Source of the DNA: Apodospora peruviana
Lineage: Eukaryota; Ascomycota; Sordariomycetes; Sordariales; Lasiosphaeriaceae
Length of the DNA: 64,000 nt
Direction of reading: 5' to 3'
Assembly (NCBI GenBank): GCA_033439685.1
Contig: JAUEDM010000002.1
Location: 1,302,001-1,366,000, forward strand
Below, piece after piece: positions 12,521 to 24,026 of this stretch. The position numbers and the translations under genes were made by a program. Each line of letters starts with the position of its first letter. Positions within the stretch are counted from its first letter, which is position 1. Below the pieces are notes generated by a model that had not been told where the DNA came from, did no database searches, and worked only from the letters and a program-made list of their open reading frames with translations.

Positions 12521-13620
12521 ACTGAACAGTAGTCCGGAGTTTGCTACATGACAATTGGGACTTGCATAAGGTAGTGGCAGCAAGCTCTTCACCTTTGCAG
12601 GCATGGTATGGTGCTCTCCAGGCGTGAGAGGAAAGCACGGGGTTCTACCGTTCTACTGTTCTGTTGTCGGTTGAAACTCTGACACCGGAAGGTGCAATTG
12701 CAACCAGGCAGCCGCAACGACGAACCACGGTAGTTCGAGGGCAGGTCCAGTCCTTGTAGGTGGACTTGCCTGTTCTTTGGACACACCATTTAGGCAAGGG
12801 GAACGGGTAGCTGCTGACGGTTCCGATACTTCAGTCTACTTCTCGGGTCGCCTGAGCTGCGACCACTGAACAGTAGTCCGGGGTTCTTGGGAAACTCCAT
12901 CCCGCTGCCAACTGCAAAACTCGGCACGCCACTTATTTTCGAGCCTCGAGGGAAGACCGTGCACATGATATCTGATTGAGCTTCGACGACAATAATTGTA
13001 TGAGTATTGATCAAAATCAGATATGTTTGACAGCGCAGTAAAGCACACGACAGCTTCCATCGGCCAACCCTTTCCCAGTTCGCATGCCATGGCCCGCGCA
13101 TGGAAGGCTTCCTGCGTTCGAGGTGCAGGATTGCCTGTCTACGGCTCGGCCCATGGCTTCTCCCTCCAAAGCCGGGCTGTTTGTTGCCTATGAAAAGTAG
13201 AGATTTCGGGTCTCCGGGGCCCCCCAGACCGCCAATCTGCCGTCGTTGTCGGCGTCACTCCAGCCTCACGACTGTTTTAACCACAACCCACAAACCCAAA
13301 GTTCCGAGTTGCTGGGCGAAAATGGAGAAACACGCGCCGAGGTAGGCAGTCATCAGCCCGGCGGATATCAAGTCTGCCAATCCCGATAAGCTAGCGTAGA
13401 GCCTGGTTCCATTCTATCCGTAGGGGCTAGAGGGCGCTGCCGGGCGATCAGATTAGGGGGCCACAATTTGGCTCGAGCGGATCTTGCCGTGCACAAACCT
13501 GTCGACCAGACCACCCGACCGGCGGGCCGTTGGAGGTTGGGAAGCGGGCAGCTTGGAAGAGGCAAAAGACCCCCTACTACGGACGGGAACGGAACTCGGT
13601 TGACACTGAACAGTAGTCCG
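12521..13620 (+). repeat. Three exact copies of a 16-base motif ACTGAACAGTAGTCCG
   Basis: The motif is at 12521-12536, 12865-12880 and 13605-13620, all in the same orientation, within 1.1 kb of intergenic DNA. The first two are followed by a further G. A 12-base core (TGAACAGTAGTC) recurs on the minus strand at 19127-19138, and a shorter CACTGAACAGT is near 38893. The copies are not in tandem, and flanking bases differ, so this is a dispersed short repeat or a binding site. Confidence 0.75.
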
Positions 13621-13670
13621 TCAAGAGTCTTGTACAGGACCACAGACATGGGCATTGGAGAGTAAGCACT

Positions 13671-13808
13671 GGATACCTACCAGGTAGGTATGATCCAATG
13701 AGAGACCTACAGTAAAATATTTGTGTGGTTACCTACAGGTAATGCCATCTTTTTAGGCCGGCTTTTGAACCGCTGCTATCATCTTCTGGAAGCTACCTGG
13801 TAGGTAGC
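13671..13808. repeat. Two GGTAGGT hairpins
   Basis: At 13671-13696 ATACCTAC faces GTAGGTAT across a 3-base loop. At 13792-13808 GCTACCT faces AGGTAGC across GGT. They belong to the CCTAGGTA/AGGTAGGT motif class scattered through the intergenic DNA of the window. Confidence 0.6.
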
Positions 13809-14630
13809 CCGTACTTAAGTGATGATTCCCACGCCCTCGATAACAGAAAGTCGGTCACTGGCCGTCGGCGCTTCCAATTCCCAGTCATGAAATTAGCCAC
13901 GGCTGTGATTCCAGTCAGTGTATTCCGTATCTTTTTGTGTGAAGAGTCTGCAGTAGTCTCGGTGGGAGACCAATTGGCAGCTGGCAAGCTCTGGCCTCTT
14001 CACCCCGCAATTCTGTGTTGCGAGTGACAGTGCGACGACAAATCTTCTCTCAATTTGGCGTCGCTACCTCAGGTTTGCTTGCTTTGTCTTGCCGTGGAGC
14101 ATGTCATCGACCTGGTGTTACGAGATCTCTCTGCGAACGACCGATGTTTCCGACTTCTATTGCTGATACGTGATATACGGTACCTGTAAGGTAAGGAGGG
14201 CTGACTGTGTGGTCCGTGATGTTATGCTTTTGTGATTTGCGATGGCTCTTGATTCCTTTCTTTGCTGAAGAGACAACGACTTGAAGCTAACGCAAGGCAA
14301 AGCGAAGAGGTACTGTATTTATTGGCTGTGCGCCTCGGCTTTCCATATGCGTGTGATGTTGCTGTTGCTGTGCGTGCTTTTTGCTGGTCCTTTATTCCCA
14401 TGCCATCCACCATCCATCATCTTTCACCTCAGTCCTGCCATCTCACAAACGAACACCTTTCCTTACAGTATCTGCCATCGCCACCAAAGAATGTAAGAGG
14501 TCGGGTACAGACTTTAAAAGGTTCTGTTAAGGCAAGATATTGGCGACCCGTCGGCGAGGGTGTTGGGGTCCACTTCTCCCACCACCTACAGCAGGGAAGG
14601 CCCGGCCACTGCAGGCCATCGCCCATCATT

Positions 14631-14654
14631 CAGTTCCAGTTCCAGTTCCAGTCC
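14631..14654 (+). repeat. Short hexanucleotide repeat CAGTTC
   Basis: About four tandem CAGTTC/CAGTCC units in the ras2 upstream region. Confidence 0.7.
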
Positions 14655-15211
14655 TTCACTACAGCCAGTGACAGCCCGCCGCCCGCAATCCGACAACTCG
14701 AACCCGCAAAGTCCAAAACCGCAACCCACTCCCACCCCTCAAGTCCCCTCACCAAATCACCACTCACACAGTCAAGCAAGCACCACAACCTACCCCGGCT
14801 GCTGCTCATTATTGCCCTTCCCACAAGACGATCTGATCCCACCTTGCCGCCGACATCTTGTCACCCGCTGCAGTTGTGAAATTCCATATATCTCGTTTCA
14901 ACTCGTCAGCATCGCTTCTGTCGTCGCTCCCATTACCGTCTTCAGTCTACAGTCTAGCCAGTCAAGGCGATTGAATTGTCCTGTCGCTCGCTGCCTCGTC
15001 GAGTTCTGGTCTGTTTTCCGCCATCGTGTTTTCCCTCACTTCGTCTGCCGCCCCTCACCTTCGCTCGAACTTATCCATCCAACCCGAGTTGAGTTAGCCC
15101 TCGCCATACAACCCTCCCTCCCTTCACAACCTCGTCCGACTCTCTCCCTCTCTCCGACATCCACCAAACATCACCCGACACGGTGCTCCATCCACGACGA
15201 CCGATATCAGA

Positions 15212-16069
15212 ATGGCGGGGAAATTTCCGCTGCACAAGCTGGTTGTGCTCGGCGACGGTGGCGTCGGCAAGACTGCTCTCACCATTCAGCTCTGCTTGCA
15301 ACATTTCGTTGAGACTGTAAGTTAACCCATCTCTACCCCCTCCATCTCTCATCACCGCGTCTTCTGCGCCCAGACAATTTTGTCAACCGTCCTTCGGAAA
15401 CCCCCGGCTAAGCCGCAGCGACGGTGCCTGCATGAACGACAATCAAAAGCTAATGTGTCAACTGCACAGTACGACCCGACCATCGAGGATTCATATCGAA
15501 GACAGGTCGTGATAGATGGACAGACTTGCATGCTGGAGGTGTTGGACACAGCAGGACAGGAAGAGTATACGGCACTGCGAGATCAGTGGATTCGAGATGG
15601 CGAAGGCTTCGTTTTAGTCTACAGTATCTCGTCCAGGTCATCCTTTTCACGCATCAAACGATTCTACCACCAAATTCAAAGAGTCAAAGAGTCGACAGCA
15701 TCCTCGCCGTCATATCCCGGCTCGCCAATCGCCGCCAGCAACTCGTCGGCTCCCGTTCCTATCATGCTCGTGGGCAATAAGAGCGACCGCGTCACTGAAC
15801 GGGAGGTTTCGACACAAGAAGGCCACGCCCTAGCGCGCGAGCTGGGCTGCGAATTCGTCGAGGCGTCGGCCAAGAATTGCATCAACGTCGACAAAGCATT
15901 CCATGACGTTGTTCGGATTCTGCGGAGACAACAGCAAACCGCTTCACGGGCCGCTCTTCCGTCAGGAAGCAGCAAACATGAAAAGAAGGATCTTGGGGGA
16001 CCCAAGGAGAATCTCCGTTACCGGCGCAGTACAAGCGAGCGCAAGACCCCTCGGTGCGTCATATTATGA
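15212..16069 (+). CDS. ras2: Ras2-type small GTPase, 234 aa, two exons
   Basis: Exons 15212-15316 and 15470-16069 join in phase 0 around a 153-base intron (GTAAGT...CACAG). The P-loop GDGGVGKT is at residues 14-21, with Gly16 equivalent to Ras Gly12. The effector loop is YDPTIEDSYR, followed by DTAGQEE with Gln65 equivalent to Ras Gln61. NKSD and EASAKN motifs complete the guanine-binding pocket. A Ser/Pro-rich insertion of about 20 residues before the NKSD strand is typical of the filamentous-fungal Ras2 clade (Neurospora ras-2). The C-terminus is CVIL; a terminal Leu favours geranylgeranylation, and a basic region precedes it, so plasma-membrane attachment is expected. The Ras2 clade controls polarised growth, conidiation and cAMP/MAPK signalling. 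No activating substitutions are seen. The family is certain and the Ras2 assignment strong. Confidence 0.95.
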
Positions 16070-19000
16070 ATGGAAAGTCCAACCACGGCGCGGGCGCGGG
16101 CGCTGTCAGATTATCCTTCCACTACTAGTTCCCGGGCCGGTTCTCTCGATCGGCTCTGAATCACGGATAGTCTGCCTGCGGCGAACTAGGGATGGTCTGA
16201 ATATTCGCCCAAGAACGATGTGGTACGAAGTATGCCTATTACGATCTTACCATCCGCGATTGCATATTGAGACTCATTTGCCAGCAATTACTCTCGATTT
16301 ATACACGACATACCTGGGATTTCAACTCCTCTTCCACTCCCGCCGTCTCCGACGCCAGGCGCCACGATTTGCTTCCGTTTTCGCTTCCAAATCTTGCCCA
16401 TATTTGGGCAGCTCTTCATACGACAACCACACATACCACACAATACTATCGGACATACCAATTGTCTTGTTCTCCTCCACCCGGACCGGCGGCGAATGGC
16501 GCACGAGACCAAAAGCGGGCATCATACTGGGGCGTAAATATTTGAAATTGGTTCTTTTTTCTTCACCGCGGTTTTCTTTTTTTCCTTTTTTAGCACGACT
16601 ACACAGAGAGAAGGACTTGTCGAGTTCTATGGTGAAATGTCAACGAAGGGTAGTGGAGCACCAGCCAGCCAGCCAGGGATTAGTCGGAGTCCGGATATCC
16701 TGCTAATTTTCGAGAATTAAGGCATCCTACCCCGAAACTTGGGCCTATATGGGTGTTTCTTTACGAAAATACTCGCTTTCGTATAAATACGTCCATTCGG
16801 CGGTAGATAGCTCTGGATGCGGAATTTGGGCAGGCACTTGGAGAGAAGAGGGATAGTTTGGGTACAATATCGAGAGGGGGCGCTTTTACTGAAAGCCGAC
16901 TGGGCCCGAGTCGACTGCTGCACTCGTCGTTGGGAAGTGCGGAAGACGGGAGGCGGGAGAAGAGCTCGGCGCCGTTTTGTGGGTGCGAGAGAGCAAGACA
17001 GGTTGTCAAGAGTGAAGGGCCTGGACATCTATCTCTTGGTGATCTAAACTGGACTAGATGGGGGATATCTACAGTTGGTTGATACATGTTGCCCTCCATG
17101 GGGAACCTACGATATATATGGATGTATGTAGATACGTAGGTCTGGCTGCCTGATCACCAAAATCAGTGGGATTTACTGCTGCTGCTTAGGTACTGCTACC
17201 TCAACTATTTACGCATTTCTTCAACACTTCTCGTCTCAGTTGCATAAAAAACTGTTTAGCCAGGTGTAACTAGCCTGCCAAGTACAACTACAACAGAGAC
17301 ACGGAGTGAGGCAGGGGACATCCTCTCACAAATATGATCTGATCTGGACTAAGCAGGCACCATTTAATATGCTGTGGTAGTTTGCTTGCTTTGTTTGTCA
17401 TGGAATGTTGGTAAGGTGCAGTATCTACCTTACAATGTGGTGATACCCGGCGCCTTATGCCGTGTGGTTCAGGTAGTTGCCTCGTTCTTGTATTCAACAG
17501 TTTCCAGTTGTCTTCAACCTTACCTTTTGCCTACCTACCCATTAAGACTGGCTTGCACAGCGACTTTAATGACTGACACTAACTGATAGACCGACTGCGA
17601 GGAAAAGAACAGAATTTGGTCCGTCCGCTTCATGTAGTAGCTGACAAGGCCAGAAGAAGAAAGACGGCATCCCGAGACGGTATATAGCCAAGGTAGTACT
17701 TCTCAAGGTTTGGTACCGATATAATGTACATAAGGTATATTTGCCGCCTCCGGGTTTTTGACAAACTCGACATGTGGTCGATGCTTTCCCGCCCACTGGC
17801 AGTCAGTCAGTCAGAGTCTCCTGCGACTGGTGGATTAACTATTACATCTTCATCGGTGGGAAAGGGAAACCCAAAATATCGGGACGGACGGGAAACTCGT
17901 GTGAAGTACGTGCCCTTACCTATCCCATTGGGATATATCTGATCTTGTGTTTGAGAGCCGGTAACCGTTCGGGCCTTTTTTAGTTGCTGCCCATTTATCA
18001 TTGTGGTAAGTAAGGCAAGGGAAGCAAAACATATGTAGGTAGCTACTGTTCCCATCTGCCGACATCCATGTGTGTGTAACAAACTTCCCATCCGGGGAGG
18101 TGGTATTTTTTTATAACTCTCTGTTGGTTACTCATCTGTCTGTTCGTAAGACTATCTTTGGAGCCCGACTGCGGCAAAAGAAGAAGTATCTGATCAACTG
18201 CTGCGAAAGATATGGTACGCCTGATAACTGCTGCCGGCGGCAATGTCTCTGGCCGTTTTCTTTAGGTTAGGGTAGTATCACTAACACAGGTATGTTAGGT
18301 ATGTACGGAATAGTGAGTCTAAACCTAAGTATGGTTCTGCCTTACCGAGATGGCTCACCGAGGGAGAAACCCTCCAAACACCCACACATCACTGGCACTC
18401 ATACTTACACGGTCACACACCCACACCCACACCCGCACAAAGCCCTCATCATGCTCAACTGCCCACCTGCGGCCAAGCACAGGACAAGAATTGAGGCGTC
18501 AGGGAATCGTGTCGATCCGAGGTGAACTGTTTGCTAACCGATCTCTTTTTTTTCTCTTTCTCTTCGATGCATTTTCTTGGCTGGCCCGTTCATCCGCCGT
18601 CTGCCTATCTATCCCCGGCTGGCAAGTGTGTTGATTTCATCCGTCCTGCCTTCACGATCTCCTATGCCCCAACCAGCAGCCATCCAACTCGTCCATCATC
18701 TATCTTTTCTTTTCCCCGTCGGTCCGTTGAAGAAAAAAAAATGTCTGTGCATAATGCGCGTTATACCTACCTGCGGGACATATAGACTCACGGACCCCTT
18801 TTCTTTGTCTGTCGTTCTGTCTTGTCGACGGAGCAGTGGGTGGGCAAACAAGACAGGTTAGGTATTTTGAACCCGGCTAATAAAGGAATCAATCCAACGG
18901 AGTTACGGATACGTAGTTAGGTACTGGAGGGTCGGGACGGGACTCAACTCGGACGCTTTCCTTCATTCAAACTTGATCTTTCTCTTCAACCTACCGACGA

Positions 19001-21785
19001 CAACGATGATGATGACGACGACGAATAATATGCTACATACGGCTAGCCGGTGACAATACAACCCAGCACCGGCGGGCCGCGAGATTCTTCCTCAAAAATA
19101 ACCTCGGGGGGGAATTCGTACATCTTGACTACTGTTCAAGTTACCATGGAAATCTGGGGCCGGCCCCCCAATCGGGTGCTGCTTTGCATACAAAGTCTTC
19201 TCTTGCCGTCGGCCCGCAAGCCACTTTCATCCTTCGCGCGAAATGCTTGGCGGGGAATAAAAATAATGTGTGTGATCTGATTGTGACGAGATGGAATCAG
19301 ATGTGCTTTGCGGTGGTGGTGGGGAATTGGGCTTTTCTTCTTTCAAACAAAGAAGATGTAAAGACAAGACCTAAGGACTGAAACTCCAAACGGATAAAAC
19401 CCGCGTCACACAGGAATAGAGGACGTCCGACGAGGTGAGAGATCGGAACAGCAGTTTGCTTTCTCCGTCAATCGCTGGAACCTATTGCTCAAGTTTGCCG
19501 CCGGCAACCTCACATGTTCTCGCTGCGGTCAAAGTCAAGCCCAGAAAGAAAGGAACTTGCATCGCTCCTACTTATCATACACCGGGTACATACCCAAGAT
19601 ACAAATCCGGAAGGTAAAGCCGCCCAGACAGATCGATGATAAGAAACTTCCCCACGTTCCCTTCCTTCTTAATAAAACCCAAAACAGTCACTCCTTCCTG
19701 TCGGCTTTTCGAGGCATTAACTGCTCGATCGATGTCTCATTCTTGCTTATTAAGGTGTTCGCTCAACCCCCCGCGGGCGGGGCAAGGCATCCGCCGCGTC
19801 CGTGGCCGTTGCCGAGCCCGCTCGCCGTCCGTGATCCGGATCCGCCGCGCTAACGGCCGCCGGGACTAGCCGTTGCTGACCGCTCCTCCATCCCGGCTGA
19901 TCATGTAACTTTTACGGATCTGTAATGTCTCTCAACCTCATCGCGGATCTTTTCGGGATCTTTCTATTCTGGAACATCCGAGTCTACCTAGGTACCAATC
20001 GCTGCACTGTTGCTTTTGCCAATTACACAATTCCCATGGTTGATAAGATGGAAAAATATACGCGTATCCCCTCCCTCAACGACCCCAGAAGCCCCCCTCC
20101 GAGGGATATTTCGTGTGATTTGAGAAGCCGTTGGAAGGATGCATCATGCAATATGTCATGTCGCCTGTCAGCAATCGTTCGATGATGACGATGATGATAC
20201 TTGCTCAATGCTCACTTCACTTCACCCACTCGGATCGGTGAGCTATTTCAAGATAAGAATCTAACGCAAGGTCCCAAAGTCCCAAAAAGGGGTTACAACA
20301 GCTATGAAGGGAAGCAGTTCGGACTTATTAGCTGGGTAGTTTCGATCTGCAATGCATTCCATCTGCTTGCTTGCCTCATCACCGCCGTTGTCTGTCAACA
20401 TACAGAACATGCTTAAGCGAACACAATACAAGGGTCTCGTACATACAGAACGCAGTAAATAGACAACTACTATTTAACTGTACATGTATCGAACCCCACG
20501 TGCGATGACCAGATATCCCTCCCTACCTTACCCTTACCTGGTAGTGTTTATTTAGTCGTCTCAGGTGTGCAAACATGTTATTAATGTGGGCGCTTTCGAG
20601 AAACGAACCCCCACGCACGTGGGCTGGCTGCCATTACAAAAGGATGTGTGGAAAACTACAAGATCTAAACTTACAGATTCAATGTCATGACTCGGTGAGC
20701 TTTCTATCATAAGGCCCGCCGCCTCAGATTCATTACCTGGTATGTATGCTGTCCGTATCTCGATGGTGTTTCCATCTCAGGGTTTGGCTGAGATGGGCAT
20801 CTCTAATCTCTCCGATTCCGTAAAGACCACTAACTTATCTCTTGGGCCGAAAGGGCGGCCTACACGCCATCATTTTGCGAAACGATTAGATATCCCATCT
20901 ACCTACTTTACTTTTTGCTGATTTTACAGGAGCTTTGTAATACTTGCTTGGCCTAGACTGAGTGAAATGAATAACCAACTCTTCTTCAAAGAGAATCGAA
21001 GCAGGGAAACCGAGAATGATCAAATGCCGTTGTCTAGGTAGTCTAGATATTTAGACGCCAATGGAACAGCCAGCAGGAAGTTCAGCATCAAAACTGTGCT
21101 ATTAGTTCACAGGCAGGCAACCGAATAGCAGGACTACCTAGCAAGCAAGGAAGCAGGAAAATCGTAAACCACCAGCAGCAGAACGTAACAGAGACCAAGA
21201 TGAAGACCGAAATTTACTAATATACACTCTAACAAGCATATTTTGATGGGAAAACCATATTGAAGTTATATAGATTCAAGGCCGAGAGTGATACTCTGGA
21301 ACCGCCGGCTGTTGAACAAGAGTATCACCCAAGCTGGTGAGTGTTCACCGCATCAGTCAAGCGCTCGGCGGAGCTGGGACGTATAATTAGGAGAAGAAAG
21401 CGGGCGACAAGACACACAACCTAACTATAATAATGCTTGTTTATGCTCGTGTGTGAATTTCCGTCCGTCACACTTTACTTTGTTTTGTCTTACCCTTCCT
21501 TAGTTTATCCCTTTTTGGTATGGCACTCTCTTTTAGCAATCCTCCTTTTCACTGGATGTTGTTAACCTCCAAAAGCTTTTCCATGCACAGCAAGACATTA
21601 AAGTGATGGATGACCGATCGACACATCCCAGCCATCCATCCATCTGCATAATGCCAACATTTCTTTCTGCGATCTGTGAATGAAGCAGACCTAGATAGAA
21701 CCCATTTACTTCCATATTTGGGTTTCCTTTCCACCTGGCCAACGACACCACGCGCACACAACTAACTTCCCTCATTCATCCTTAC
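16070..21785. other. Gene-free stretch, 5.7 kb
   Basis: Lies between the 3' ends of ras2 and PRO2, which are convergent. I see no conserved protein, tRNA or 5S gene. Contents include an inverted CCTACG/CGTAGG pair near 17105-17143, a GATGATGATGACGACGACG stretch at about 19004-19023, and a compact CpG-rich patch at about 19763-19870. Dispersed TACCT/AGGTA and TACGGA motifs occur throughout. The last part (21.4-21.8 kb) is probably the PRO2 3' UTR. Confidence 0.55.
19763..19870. other. CpG-dense patch in intergenic DNA
   Basis: About 100 bases with very high G+C and many CG dinucleotides, set in DNA of ordinary composition. No conserved product is visible in any frame. Confidence 0.55.
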
Positions 21786-23129
21786 TTAGTCAAGCGCCAA
21801 CCTCTGATGCTTAAACTGCTTCTTACCCTCCCCTTCACCAAAAATAGCCGTCACCTGCCCACCACCACGGATCTTGTACTTGTAAATCATCAGCCCCTCA
21901 AGCCCGACCGGCCCACGCGAATGGATCTTGTTGGTGCTGATGCCGACTTCAGTACCGAAACCGTAGCGCATGCCGTCCGCAAACCGGGTGGACGCATTAT
22001 GGTACACGCCGGCCGAGTCGACGGCGTTCATGAACAGTTCCGCCCGGGCTTTGTCCGCCGTCAGGATCGCGTCCGTGTGGTGGGAGCCGTGCGCGTTGAT
22101 GTGCGCGATGGCTTCCTGGACGTCAGAGACGGTCTTGATGGCGAGGGTCAAGGACAAGAATTCTGTGGCGTAATCCTCTTCTGATGCGTCTAGCACCTTA
22201 AGGTCTGGTGATGATTTGAGTAAAGCGGCTTTGCTCTGCGCGTCGCAGCGCAGTTCGACACCCTTCGCGGCGAGGGCGGTCGCCACCGTTGGCAAGATTG
22301 TGGACAGGGCAGATTCCTGCACGAGGAGGGTCTCGAGGCTGTTGCAGGCGGCCGGGTAGCTTGTCTTGGAGTCGACGATGACGTCGGCGGCCATCGTGGG
22401 GTCGGCCGACCCGTCGAGGAAGATGGAGCACAACCCATCAGCATGCCCAAGCACGGGGATCTTGGTGTTAGACTTGATGTAGCGCACCAGCTCGTTGGAG
22501 CCGCGCGGGATGACCAGGTCGATGTGCTGGTCCAGCGCCAGCAGCTCGGGGATCACGTCGCGCGTGGTGACGAGCTGGATGGCGCCGTTGGCCACGCGGG
22601 TGGTCTCGAGCGCGGCCGAGATGGCGCGCGAGATGGCGACGAACGACTCGGTCGACTCCTTGCCGCCCTTAAGAATGGCCGCGTTGCCCGACTTGACCGC
22701 CAGCGAGGCGATGTTGGCGATCACCTCCGGCCGCGCCTCGAAGATGATGAGCAGCACGCCGATGGGGCAGGTCACGCGCTCGAGGTCGAGCCCGTCGTCG
22801 AGGCGGGTGCGCAGCGTGACCTTGCCGACGGGGTCGTCGAGCTCGCGCACGTCGAGGATGCCCTTGAGCATGTCTTCCCACTTGCCCTTTTTGCCCAAGT
22901 CGAGCCGGGCCACGAGGCTCTGCGAAAGCTTGCCGTCGGCGGCGGCCTGACGTGCGAGGTTGAGGTCCCGCGCATTGGCGGCAAGGATCTCGTCCCGCGC
23001 GGCCGTGAGCCCGGCGTGGATCGCCGTCAGGGCCTCGTTCCGCGCCGATGCCGGGAGCGTCGCCAGCACGTGCGACGCCGACTTGGCTGCTATCGCCACC
23101 TCTCGGGCGCTTCCGGTTGTTAACGACAT
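21786..23129 (-). CDS. PRO2: Gamma-glutamyl phosphate reductase, 447 aa
   Basis: Single exon, ATG at 23129. This enzyme (EC 1.2.1.41, aldehyde dehydrogenase superfamily) reduces gamma-glutamyl phosphate to glutamate-5-semialdehyde with NADPH, the second step of proline synthesis from glutamate. Landmarks are IIFEARPEVIANIASLAVKS (about 128-147), ILKGGKES (152-159), the IPRGSNELV segment (about 207-215) and the predicted catalytic Cys262 in YPAACNSLETLL. Near the C-terminus are VYHNASTRFADG, GFGTEVGISTNKIHSRGPVGLEGL and a final Lys-rich tail. Length matches fungal Pro2 (about 430-460). It is divergent from the YIH1-like gene with an 897-base gap. No canonical TGACTCA general-control site was found by eye in that gap. 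Confidence 0.97.
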   Translation of the reverse strand: MSLTTGSAREVAIAAKSASHVLATLPASARNEALTAIHAGLTAARDEILAANARDLNLARQAAADGKLSQSLVARLDLGKKGKWEDMLKGILDVRELDDPVGKVTLRTRLDDGLDLERVTCPIGVLLIIFEARPEVIANIASLAVKSGNAAILKGGKESTESFVAISRAISAALETTRVANGAIQLVTTRDVIPELLALDQHIDLVIPRGSNELVRYIKSNTKIPVLGHADGLCSIFLDGSADPTMAADVIVDSKTSYPAACNSLETLLVQESALSTILPTVATALAAKGVELRCDAQSKAALLKSSPDLKVLDASEEDYATEFLSLTLAIKTVSDVQEAIAHINAHGSHHTDAILTADKARAELFMNAVDSAGVYHNASTRFADGMRYGFGTEVGISTNKIHSRGPVGLEGLMIYKYKIRGGGQVTAIFGEGEGKKQFKHQRLALD

Positions 23130-24026
23130 TTTTTGAGGGGGTTTGTCTGTCCACCGCCTGCCTCACTTGACTGGATAAAGACCGGGCAGTGCAGTCACCA
23201 GAAGAAATGTCGTCGCTCAGCTTAAAGATTTTGTAAGAGCTGACTGTGAGTGAGTGGGTGTGACTGATGAACCACTAACGTTGCTATCAGCGATCACTGA
23301 AAGATTTCTGTTAAGGCGGTCGGAGACCCACCGCGCCTTTCCATCGGGTGACATCAAAAGCTTTCATGTTATTTGATTGGCTGGAACTGCAAGTAGATGT
23401 GGGTCGCCCGACCGGCTCGGAATTGTTCTCCGTCTTCTTTTGTTCCCGCAGTACCTGCTTACACCACAATTGCAGTCACAGAAGCGTCAAGAGTAATAGG
23501 GATGGTTTGGTACGGTTTAGACAAACGAAAACGATGCCAAGCCATTCATAAAGAGCCAGGCTTCCAAATAGCATTGCGTTGACGAAAATAGAGAGACATC
23601 ACAATCGCCCTTATTCTTCTCTTTGAGAGGGCAGTCATTTCTCCTCATACTCTAATCCTCCCAACCACTTTATCGTCCCAGAGTCCCGCGGTACCCGTAT
23701 CAAATAAAGCTTCTTCTCTCCTGGTAATGACCATTCGATACCAATTATGAAGACAGACGTCTGTGGCGGTTTATTCCTTTCGTCTCTGCAGGTCTGCCTG
23801 AATAGCACAGACCCACTTATTTTCCTCCACCTGCGCCAGATGCTCCCGCTGAAGTGTTGAACGTTCCTGTATCACAACATCGAATGTACCTTCCACTCAT
23901 GCCAAAGCACCATCACTCACTTCTAGAAACGGAAAGCACAAGGGCTTCTTTCTGTCTCTCAACGCTGTCAAGGCAGGAAAGGTCAAGGCGGTTAAACAAA
24001 AAGCAACTTCCTCATCAAAAAAGAAC
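23130..24026. promoter_or_regulatory. Divergent promoter region between PRO2 and the YIH1-like gene
   Basis: An 897-base gap between two start codons pointing away from each other. It contains a TGACTGTGAGTGAG...TGTGACTGATG stretch at about 23240-23270, which is close to but not a perfect Gcn4/CPC1 site. No protein gene is visible in it. Confidence 0.4.

Larger units (their letters stand above)
11853..15211. other. Intergenic stretch and long leader of ras2, 3.4 kb
   Basis: No convincing protein gene. It contains three exact copies of a 16-base motif (listed separately) and two AGGTAGGT hairpins (13671-13696 and 13792-13808). From about 14400 to 15211 the plus strand is strongly pyrimidine-rich (many CCTCC, TCTCTCC and CACC tracts), typical of a fungal promoter and 5' leader ahead of a highly expressed or housekeeping gene; ras2 starts at 15212. 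Several ATGs precede the ras2 start, so upstream ORFs are possible if the leader is long. Confidence 0.5.

Noticed and set aside
20470..20620. GGTTCGAT- and GGTTCGTT-like strings on the minus strand suggesting tRNA T arms
   Set aside because: Flanking bases do not pair as a T stem, and no D or anticodon arm is found.
22443..23123. Long plus-strand frame opposite PRO2
   Set aside because: Antisense shadow of a GC-rich conserved gene; its composition follows from the PRO2 codons.
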